The position numbers and the translations under genes were made by a program. From positions 1 to 44,458 of the forward strand of contig NZ_JARGEN010000038.1 of the NCBI RefSeq assembly GCF_029211125.1: a stretch of 44,458 nt of DNA, given 5' to 3'. Positions 37,973 to 44,458 of this stretch are shown here, in pieces. Position 1 is the first letter of the stretch, and the number at the start of each line of letters is the position of its first letter. The notes below the pieces were generated by a model. It was not told where the DNA came from and made no database searches. It saw only the letters and a program-made list of their open reading frames with translations. Source of the DNA: Curvibacter soli. Its GTDB lineage: Bacteria; Pseudomonadota; Gammaproteobacteria; Burkholderiales; Burkholderiaceae_C.

Positions 37973-38837
37973 GGGCCCGCCCCGCGAAATCCTGTGCAAA
38001 CTGGTACGCCACCCGGCCACTGCGCGACCCTCGCTCCAAGGCCCATACCAGCGCCTCCGAGCGTGTGGCTTGGGACAAGGGGACTTTTGCACCCAAGACG
38101 TGCAGCCATTGCTCGACAATGCGCAAGTATTCTTCCTGGCTGAATGGATAGAAGCTCACCCATAACCCAAACCGCTCGGAGAGGGATATCTTCTCTTCCA
38201 CGACCTCGCCCGGATGGATTTCGCCATCCTCGGAAGTGGTATAGGAAAGATTGTCCTTCGTGTGTTCAGGCAGCAGATGCCGTCGGTTGCTCGTCGCATA
38301 AACGAGCACATTGGGCGTTGCGGCCGCCACGGATCCGTCGAGAATGGACTTCAGCGCCTTGTACCCCGATTCCCCATCTTCGAAGCTGAGGTCGTCACAA
38401 AAGACGATAAAACGCTCCAGGCGCGACGCCACGACATCCACAATGTCATGCAGATCCGTCAAGTCGGCCTTGTCCACTTCTATCAGACGCAATCCACGAG
38501 TGGCATATTCATTCAGGCAGGCCTTGATGAGGGAGGATTTCCCGGTGCCACGTGCGCCAGTCAACAGCACGTTATTGGCCGGACGGCCCTCGACGAACTG
38601 CAAGGTATTGCGCTGCAGCTTGTCTTTCTGGATATCGATGTTCTGCAAGTCGCTGAGCCGCATTGCAGCAATATGTCGGATGGGCTCCAATACTCCACGC
38701 CCTCCGCTGTGCTTGCGGTAACGCCAAGCAATGGCACTAGACCAATCCGGCGCTCCCAGGGGTTTCGGCAGGATTGCTTCGAGTCTGCAGACGAGCTGAT
38801 CGACACGCTCCAGCAGTCTCTCGAATTTCTCGTTCAT
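37965..38837 (-). CDS. DUF815-family P-loop ATPase
   Basis: This 290-residue protein belongs to the DUF815 (AAA-like ATP-binding) family, whose role is unknown to me. Walker A is GARGTGKS at 94-101 and Walker B is IVFCDDLSF near 147-155. A further conserved stretch is YATSNRRHLLPE. No membrane segment is visible. ATG 38837 begins 10 bases after the argJ stop, and its 3' end overlaps mutT, so argJ, the ATPase and mutT are probably co-transcribed. The position between argJ and mutT is an accepted Burkholderiales arrangement as I remember it. Confidence 0.9.
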   Translation of the reverse strand: MNEKFERLLERVDQLVCRLEAILPKPLGAPDWSSAIAWRYRKHSGGRGVLEPIRHIAAMRLSDLQNIDIQKDKLQRNTLQFVEGRPANNVLLTGARGTGKSSLIKACLNEYATRGLRLIEVDKADLTDLHDIVDVVASRLERFIVFCDDLSFEDGESGYKALKSILDGSVAAATPNVLVYATSNRRHLLPEHTKDNLSYTTSEDGEIHPGEVVEEKISLSERFGLWVSFYPFSQEEYLRIVEQWLHVLGAKVPLSQATRSEALVWALERGSRSGRVAYQFAQDFAGRAHG

Positions 38838-38847
38838 CACAGTCGGC

Positions 38848-40077
38848 CTAGGAACGGTAGTCAGCATTGATGCTGACATAGTCGTGGCTCAGGTCGCAGG
38901 TCCACACCGTATCCAAGGCCTGCCCGCGCCCCAATTCGACGCGAACAGTTATCTCGCTTTGCCGCATCACCCTCTGTCCGGCCTCTTCCCGGTAAGCCGG
39001 ATGGCGTCCACCCGACGTAGCAACATGTACGTCATCCAAGAAAAGCTCAATGCGGGTCTGGTCGAGATCGAGAATGCCTGCATACCCCACCGCCGCCAGG
39101 ATTCGCCCAAGGTTGGGATCACTGGCGAAGAATGCGGTTTTGACCAAGGGAGAATGCGCGATGGCATAGGCCACCTGCCGGCACTCTGCCGTCGTTCGCC
39201 CTCCCCCGACGTGGATGGTGATGAACTTCGTCGCGCCCTCTCCGTCGCGCACAATGGCCTGCGCCAGCTGGCGAGCGACGTCAAGCAACACTTGTTTCAA
39301 TGCCTTGGCCGAAGGGGCATCCGCATCGGTAACTTCGACGTTGCCGGCCTGGTTGGAGGCCATCAGAACGAACGAATCATTGGTGGATGTATCTCCATCA
39401 ATCGTGATGCGATTGAAAGACCCCTCGGCCAGTTCCGCAGCCCATGCCTGAAGGACAGTTGGCGCAATGCACGCATCGGTCGCCAGAAAACCCAGCATGG
39501 TGGCCATGTTGGGGCGAATCATTCCTGCCCCCTTGCTGATCCCGGTGATGGTCACCATGGCCCCATCAACCACGATCTGGCGGCTGTAGGCCTTGGGAAG
39601 GGTGTCCGTGGTCATGATGCCTTCTGCCGCACGGAGCCAATGCGATGGATCGACATCGGCCAAGGCAGCGGGCAAAGCCGCTTCGATACGCTCCACAGGA
39701 AGCGGCTCCATGATCACCCCCGTTGAAAACGGCAGGATCTGGGTCGGCTCGACGCCCAGTTGACGCGCCAATGTGGCACATACACTCCGGGCCCGGGCAA
39801 GCCCATCGGCACCTGTGCCAGCATTCGCATTTCCTGTATTGATGACCAGCGCACGAATGTTCCGCCCTCCAGCCAAATGCTCGCGACAGACTTGGACAGG
39901 CGCGGCACAGAAACGATTCTGCGTAAAAACACCCGCAACGTTCGTACCCTCATCAAGCAAAAAGACGCTGAGATCCTTGCGCCCAGCCTTGCGAATGCCC
40001 GCCTCCGCGACACCGATGCGCACTCCTGCCACCACATGCAGATCTTCAGAACGGGGAGATATCAATTGCACGGCCAT
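38848..40077 (-). CDS. argJ: Bifunctional ornithine acetyltransferase/N-acetylglutamate synthase
   Basis: ArgJ recycles the acetyl group between N-acetylornithine and glutamate in arginine synthesis. The 409-residue protein is cut by itself into two chains at Ala-Thr in [13 protein letters not shown] (about 192-193), where the threonine becomes the nucleophile. The oxyanion motif [11 protein letters not shown] (about 117-127) and the nucleophile region [16 protein letters not shown] are present. AGAGGTGCT lies just before ATG 40077, a good ribosome binding site. It is 70 bases downstream of secA on the same strand. Confidence 0.97.
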   Translation of the reverse strand: MAVQLISPRSEDLHVVAGVRIGVAEAGIRKAGRKDLSVFLLDEGTNVAGVFTQNRFCAAPVQVCREHLAGGRNIRALVINTGNANAGTGADGLARARSVCATLARQLGVEPTQILPFSTGVIMEPLPVERIEAALPAALADVDPSHWLRAAEGIMTTDTLPKAYSRQIVVDGAMVTITGISKGAGMIRPNMATMLGFLATDACIAPTVLQAWAAELAEGSFNRITIDGDTSTNDSFVLMASNQAGNVEVTDADAPSAKALKQVLLDVARQLAQAIVRDGEGATKFITIHVGGGRTTAECRQVAYAIAHSPLVKTAFFASDPNLGRILAAVGYAGILDLDQTRIELFLDDVHVATSGGRHPAYREEAGQRVMRQSEITVRVELGRGQALDTVWTCDLSHDYVSINADYRS

Positions 40078-40147
40078 AGCACCTCTACCTCAACATGAAA
40101 TGAATATCAGGCAGGCCCCCTCGCCAAAAAAGCCAAGGAGCCGCACG

Positions 40148-42904
40148 TCACGCAAGCTTGCCGTGGCAATGCTTGTACTTCTTGCCACTTCCGCAGGGGC
40201 ATGGATCGTTGCGGCCCACGCGCACAGCAGCCTCGGGCGCCGTTTGCGGCGCAAGCGAACCAGCCCCATCCTCCGGTGTGCCAGGTTCACTGGGCGCGGA
40301 GTACGTGATATTGGCGATCTTCTCGCCACGGCTCTCCAATATCTCAGCCGCCTCGCCTAATGCCTCGGGCGATTGCACCTTCACCGTCATCAACACCTTG
40401 GTGACTTCATTCTTCACCTGATCGATCAACTGGCGGAAAAGCTCGAACGCCTCGCGCTTGTATTCCTGCTTGGGCTGTTTCTGCGCATAGCCCCGCAGGT
40501 GAATCCCTTGGCGCAGATAATCCAGTGCGCTCAAATGGTCGCGCCAATTCGAGTCAAAGCTTTGCAGCAGCACGGCACGCTCGAAGTGCGCGAAATTCTC
40601 TTGCCCGACCAGCGCCACCTTGGCCTCGAACGCCTCGCGCGCGGCCTGGAGCACTTTGTCCAGCATGTCTTCGTCCGTGATGCTGGAAGAGCTCTCGACT
40701 ATTTGGCGTAGCGACAGATCAAGCTGCCAATCGTCGCCTGCCAGCACCTTTTCCAGGCCTGCGACATCCCATTGTTCCTCGACGGACTCCTCTGGAACGT
40801 ACTGGCGCACCAAATCGGTCAATGCGCTATCGCGCATGCCGTTGATGACGCCGTTCAGATCGACGGCATCCAGTATCTCGTTGCGCTGCTGGTAGATCAC
40901 CTTGCGCTGGTCATTGGCAACGTCGTCGTACTCCAGCAATTGCTTACGCATGTCGAAATTGCGCGCTTCCACCTTGCGCTGGGCGGACTCGATACTGCGC
41001 GTGACGATACCTGCCTCGATGGCCTCGCCATCGGGCATCTTCAGGCGCTCCATGATGGCCTTGACACGGTCGCCGGCGAAGATGCGCATCAATGCATCGT
41101 CGAGACTCAGATAGAACCGTGACGAGCCCGGGTCGCCCTGCCGGCCCGAACGGCCACGCAACTGGTTGTCGATACGCCGCGACTCGTGCCGCTCAGTCGC
41201 GATAATGCGCAACCCGCCCTCCTGCGTCACGAACGCATGGTCTTTCTCCCATTGCGCGCGCAGTGCCGCGATACGCGCCTCCTTCGTTGCATCATCGACG
41301 GATTCGTCCTGCTGCAGCGCGGTGATTTCCTTTTCGACATTCCCACCCAGCACAATGTCGGTACCCCGGCCTGCCATGTTTGTGGCGATGGTGATCATCT
41401 TGGGGCGGCCGGCCTGCGCCACGATGTCGGCTTCACGCGCGTGCTGCTTGGCGTTCAGCACCTGATGGGGTAGCTTCTCCTCGTCGAGCAGATGCGAGAT
41501 GATCTCGGAATTCTCGATCGAGGTCGTGCCGACGAGCACCGGCTGACCCCGCTCGTAGCACTCCCGAATATCCTTGATCGCGGCCTCATATTTCTCCTTG
41601 GTGGTCTTGTAGACGCGGTCGAGTTGGTCGTCGCGACGACTGGGACGGTTGGGCGGAATCACTACCGTTTCGAGCCCATAGATTTCCTGGAACTCATAGG
41701 CCTCGGTGTCCGCCGTCCCGGTCATGCCCGAAAGCTTGGTGTAGAGCCGGAAGTAGTTCTGGAACGTGATTGACGCCAGCGTCTGGTTTTCCGCCTGGAT
41801 GGCAACACCCTCCTTCGCCTCGATCGCCTGGTGCAGGCCATCGCTCCAGCGCCGCCCACTCATCAGGCGTCCCGTGAACTCGTCGACGATGACGATCTCT
41901 CCGTTCTGCACCACGTAATGCTGATCGCGGTGGTAGAGCTGATGGGCGCGCAAGGCGGCATAAAGGTGGTGCATCAGCGAGATGTTGGCGGGGTCGTACA
42001 GCGATGCGCCTTCGCCAATCAGTCCCTTGCCGGACAGAATGCGTTCGGCGGTTTCATGCCCCTGCTCGGTCAGGAAAACCTGGTGCGATTTCTCGTCCAC
42101 GGTGAAGTCTCCAGGCTTGGTGACGCCTTCACCCGTGCGTGGATCCGCCTCGCCCTCCTGCCGCACCAGCAGCGGGGCCAACTGATTCATCGCAAGATAC
42201 ATAGCCGTATGGTCTTCGGCCTGCCCACTGATGATGAGCGGCGTACGCGCCTCGTCAATCAGAATCGAGTCCACCTCATCGACGATGGCGTAGTTGAGCC
42301 CGCGCTGCACGCGATCGCGCGGTTCGTAGACCATGTTGTCGCGCAGATAGTCGAAACCGTACTCGTTGTTGGTGCCGTAGGTAATGTCGGCGGCATAGGC
42401 GGCCTGCTTTTCCTCGCGCGGCATCTGCGGCAGGTTGATGCCCACCGTCAGGCCAAGAAAGTTGTACAGGCGCCCCATCCATTGGGCATCCCGGCTTGCG
42501 AGGTAATCATTCACCGTCACGACGTGCACGCCCTGACCTGCAAGCGCGTTCAAGTACACCGGCAGCGTAGCGGTCAGCGTCTTGCCTTCGCCGGTGCGCA
42601 TTTCGGCGATCTTGCCGTTGTGCAACGCCATCCCGCCCAGCAACTGCACATCGAAATGCCGCATCCTCATGATGCGCTTGGATCCCTCACGCACCACAGC
42701 AAATGCCTCAGGCAACAGGGCATCCAGGGATTCACCGCCACGCACGCGTGCCCGAAATTCCTGCGTCTTGGTGCGCAATGCTTGGTCGTTCAGTTTTTCG
42801 TACTCGGGCTCCATCGCATTGATGCGATCCACCGTCTTGCGATATTGCTTGAGGAGCCGGTCGTTACGGCTGCCGAATAGTTTGGTGAGAAAATTGGTGG
42901 CCAT
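40148..42904 (-). CDS. secA: Preprotein translocase ATPase SecA
   Basis: SecA is the motor ATPase of the Sec export pathway. The 918-residue protein has Walker A MRTGEGKT at 102-109, the NBD1/NBD2 motifs ([29 protein letters not shown]), the preprotein cross-linking domain, and a C-terminal zinc site [13 protein letters not shown] (about 902-914). The length is typical. I chose ATG 42904; the frame continues 33 residues upstream without similarity. There is no clear ribosome binding site, and a strong hairpin lies at 42917-42944. No secM-like gene is visible. Confidence 0.98.
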   Translation of the reverse strand: MATNFLTKLFGSRNDRLLKQYRKTVDRINAMEPEYEKLNDQALRTKTQEFRARVRGGESLDALLPEAFAVVREGSKRIMRMRHFDVQLLGGMALHNGKIAEMRTGEGKTLTATLPVYLNALAGQGVHVVTVNDYLASRDAQWMGRLYNFLGLTVGINLPQMPREEKQAAYAADITYGTNNEYGFDYLRDNMVYEPRDRVQRGLNYAIVDEVDSILIDEARTPLIISGQAEDHTAMYLAMNQLAPLLVRQEGEADPRTGEGVTKPGDFTVDEKSHQVFLTEQGHETAERILSGKGLIGEGASLYDPANISLMHHLYAALRAHQLYHRDQHYVVQNGEIVIVDEFTGRLMSGRRWSDGLHQAIEAKEGVAIQAENQTLASITFQNYFRLYTKLSGMTGTADTEAYEFQEIYGLETVVIPPNRPSRRDDQLDRVYKTTKEKYEAAIKDIRECYERGQPVLVGTTSIENSEIISHLLDEEKLPHQVLNAKQHAREADIVAQAGRPKMITIATNMAGRGTDIVLGGNVEKEITALQQDESVDDATKEARIAALRAQWEKDHAFVTQEGGLRIIATERHESRRIDNQLRGRSGRQGDPGSSRFYLSLDDALMRIFAGDRVKAIMERLKMPDGEAIEAGIVTRSIESAQRKVEARNFDMRKQLLEYDDVANDQRKVIYQQRNEILDAVDLNGVINGMRDSALTDLVRQYVPEESVEEQWDVAGLEKVLAGDDWQLDLSLRQIVESSSSITDEDMLDKVLQAAREAFEAKVALVGQENFAHFERAVLLQSFDSNWRDHLSALDYLRQGIHLRGYAQKQPKQEYKREAFELFRQLIDQVKNEVTKVLMTVKVQSPEALGEAAEILESRGEKIANITYSAPSEPGTPEDGAGSLAPQTAPEAAVRVGRNDPCPCGSGKKYKHCHGKLA

Positions 42905-42916
42905 GCAAGCGTGAAC

Positions 42917-42944
42917 CGTTTTGAGCAGGCTGCGCCTCAAAACG
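42917..42944 (-). promoter_or_regulatory. secA leader hairpin
   Basis: On the minus strand CGTTTTGAG and CTCAAAACG form a perfect 9-base stem with a 10-base loop. It ends 12 bases before the secA ATG. No T-run follows, so it does not look like a terminator. A possible -10 box, TAGAAT, lies just upstream of the hairpin, so the hairpin would be part of the mRNA leader. Confidence 0.55.
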
Positions 42945-43044
42945 ATCAAAAATTCTAGAAGTGATGCCCTGCGGGCAAGCGTCAACGCAAATGACAGTCG
43001 CACGCGGGCGGCGGAGTGCCGCGAACTTAAGCAAGCGGTGGATT

Positions 43045-44004
43045 TTACCGTTGCTGCATCGCCCGGGGTGGCGACTGTGCCCGCGCCATCTCAGGCATGC
43101 CACGCCCCATGGCCAGGAACTTCTGGGGATCCTGCCAAATACTGTCAACCAGCACCTCGAAATGAAGGTGAGGTCCGGTCGAACGGCCTGTCGTGCCTAT
43201 CTGCGCGATCACCTGCCCGCGCTTGACGAGATCGCCCTGTTTGACAAACACTTTGAAGGTGTGGGCATAACGTGTGATCAGGTGGTTGCCATGATCAATC
43301 TCGACCATGTTTCCATATTCCGGATGGAATTGCTGGGTCACGACGACGCCGCCAGCTGCGGCCAAAATAGGCGTGCCGACTGCACCGGGGAAATCCAGCC
43401 CCGTGTGCAAGGCAGACCGTCCCGTGAAAGGGTCGATGCGCCACCCAAAAGACGATCCCGTCATATGACCTGGTACAGGTTCCTGCGTAGGAATCATCAT
43501 GCTGCGGACTTTCTGGTCGAACAGCCGCGATTCAATAACTGTCAGCAAATCCACGCGCTGATCGGTCAGCTTGTCCATTTCAGCCAATGTGGCCTGCAAC
43601 TCCTCCAGCGACAAGGAATGCCCCATGATCAAGACGCCTCCCTGCCCCGATGGTGCCTTGAAATCCCCTGCACCGATGCCCGCCAGCCCTGAAACGCGCT
43701 CGCCCAATGAGTCAAGCCGTACCAGCTTCGCTTGCATTTCTCCCAGCTTGCGCGCCATCGCATCCAGATTGGCACGCATGAAGCGATCACGCTGGTCGAA
43801 CTCGTCCTTGACGACCAACCGGACCAGAGAGCCAATCACAGGCCAACCTTCGCGGGCGCCTTTCAGAAAGACCCAGTGGTATAGCGCCGCAGACATCAAC
43901 ATCAGGACGAAGGACGACAACAACCCGACCAGCACCAGTTTGCCGCCGCTCAGATGGATGGCATGGCTTCTTGCAAGCCGGGCATCCGTAATAATGAGGT
44001 GCAC
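43045..44004 (-). CDS. Membrane-anchored M23 family metallopeptidase
   Basis: This 319-residue protein is a LytM-type (M23) cell-wall peptidase or LytM-like regulator. One N-terminal transmembrane helix (about 23-46) is followed by a charged coiled-coil region (about 67-165). The LytM domain comes next, with the zinc ligands in HTGLD (200 and 204) and HLH (279-281) plus YAHTF (248). All metal ligands are present, so it may be an active endopeptidase. It starts with GTG 44004 after AGGAA at a good distance. The gene is divergent from dciA with 31 bases between them. Confidence 0.92.
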   Translation of the reverse strand: MHLIITDARLARSHAIHLSGGKLVLVGLLSSFVLMLMSAALYHWVFLKGAREGWPVIGSLVRLVVKDEFDQRDRFMRANLDAMARKLGEMQAKLVRLDSLGERVSGLAGIGAGDFKAPSGQGGVLIMGHSLSLEELQATLAEMDKLTDQRVDLLTVIESRLFDQKVRSMMIPTQEPVPGHMTGSSFGWRIDPFTGRSALHTGLDFPGAVGTPILAAAGGVVVTQQFHPEYGNMVEIDHGNHLITRYAHTFKVFVKQGDLVKRGQVIAQIGTTGRSTGPHLHFEVLVDSIWQDPQKFLAMGRGMPEMARAQSPPRAMQQR

Positions 44005-44035
44005 TGAAGTTCCTATCTAGTTCTTCGGCATCGCC

Positions 44036-44359
44036 TTGAATCGCACCCGATCCCCCGTCACACTCATACAGGCCAGTCAAGCATCCCCCGCGTTGGCCAG
44101 ACTGACTGAACTCGTGCGCGATTCGAACAGCCGGCTTCAGAGCGTGCAACCGCTCGTGCCTCGCGGACTGCACCAAGCCATTCAGGCCGGGCCTATCGAG
44201 GGCAACACTTGGTGCCTGCTTGTCAGCAATGCCGCTGCCGCCGCGAAGCTGCGGCAGCTATTACCGACGCTGGAAGCGCATTTGCGAAGTCGGGGTTGGG
44301 AGGTTAACGCAATTCGGATCAAGGTTCAATCGAAAAAGCCCCACCGCAGTGATGTATGA
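44036..44359 (+). CDS. DciA-like DUF721 protein
   Basis: This 107-residue protein belongs to the DUF721 family, which includes DciA, the helicase-loading factor of bacteria that lack DnaC. The visible core is ASPALARLTELVRDSN, then IEGNTWCLLVSNAAAAAKLRQLLP and a final IRIKVQSKK. The best start is TTG 44036, since no ATG or GTG precedes the conserved region and no ribosome binding site is obvious. It is opposite to the M23 gene, a neighbourhood I recall from other Burkholderiales. The stop TGA is followed one base later by a group II intron end. Confidence 0.85.
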   Translation: MNRTRSPVTLIQASQASPALARLTELVRDSNSRLQSVQPLVPRGLHQAIQAGPIEGNTWCLLVSNAAAAAKLRQLLPTLEAHLRSRGWEVNAIRIKVQSKKPHRSDV

Positions 44360-44360
44360 A

Positions 44361-44458
44361 ATCGGCATAGGGGGCAGCCTTCACAGGCTGCGCCCCTGCC
44401 ACACCACCCGGCATGCGGGTCCGCACCGGGCGGTTCGAGAGCTTGAGGTCACGACAGC
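44361..44458 (-). mobile_element. Group II intron 3' end (domains V and VI), partial
   Basis: On the minus strand the 34 bases 44436-44403 fold like group II domain V: an ACC/GGT outer stem, a CCCGG/CCGGG stem, a 2-base TG bulge on the 3' side, and a TGCG/CGCA stem with a 4-base loop. Bases 44402-44361 form a domain VI stem with GGCA/TGCC, GGGG/CCCC and a GGCTGC/GCAGCC upper stem. A bulged A (44368) lies seven bases before the end, and the end reads AT, fitting AY. The loop GACC is not a GNRA type, so details may vary. The rest of the intron and any reverse transcriptase gene lie beyond the window. Confidence 0.8.

Noticed and set aside
43008-43022. GCGGC/GCCGC hairpin after the M23 gene
   Set aside because: A 5-base stem without a T-run; such stems are frequent at this G+C content.

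Overview
The window reads as a chromosomal core region of a betaproteobacterium of the order Burkholderiales, most likely family Comamonadaceae (Acidovorax/Alicycliphilus-like). I infer this from the protein sequences, from the high G+C content, from the gene orders and from the short AATAGCT...AGCGCTT interspersed repeats, which I associate with comamonads. No database was consulted. I found no rRNA, tRNA or CRISPR array. About 40 protein genes fill nearly all of the sequence, and no gene-free stretch exceeds 300 bases.

Layout. 1-258: repeat debris with no gene. 259-3535 (minus): a phosphoribosyltransferase, purA and hisZ. 3602-7647 (minus): yjeT-like DUF2065, hflC, hflK, hflX and hfq, the conserved hfq-hfl cluster, closed by a convincing rho-independent terminator. 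7772-17110 (minus): der, bamB, a YfgM-like protein, hisS, ispG, rodZ-like, pilF/pilW, rlmN and ndk, packed with 1-8 base overlaps. 17240-19230: rluB and scpB. 19370-21228: rluD and bamD, divergent. 21191-24258: a DinG-family helicase and a PP2C-type phosphatase, divergent. 24271-31793 (minus): the 2-oxoglutarate dehydrogenase operon sucA-sucB-lpdA, followed by zapE and a small secreted coiled-coil protein. 32054-37494 (plus): pilB-pilC-pilD-coaE-zapD-yacG. 37523-44004 (minus): mutT, a DUF815-type ATPase, argJ, secA and an M23 peptidase. 44036-44359 (plus): a DciA-like (DUF721) gene. 44361 to the end: the 3' end of a group II intron on the minus strand.

Functional themes are outer-membrane assembly (bamB, bamD), type IV pilus assembly (pilB, pilC, pilD, pilF), protein export (secA), cell division and shape (zapD, zapE, rodZ, scpB), RNA modification and control (hfq, rlmN, rluB, rluD), and central metabolism (sucAB-lpdA, purA, ndk, ispG, coaE, argJ).

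The points most worth a second look are non-coding. A 166-base imperfect palindrome, with CTAG at both ends, sits inside an older interspersed repeat, and a half copy lies 0.85 kb away. A switch-like leader precedes sucA. A strong hairpin precedes a secA gene that lacks a clear ribosome binding site. Intron domains V and VI end one base after the dciA stop codon. I saw no clear candidate for a wholly new multi-gene system; nearly all genes belong to known families.
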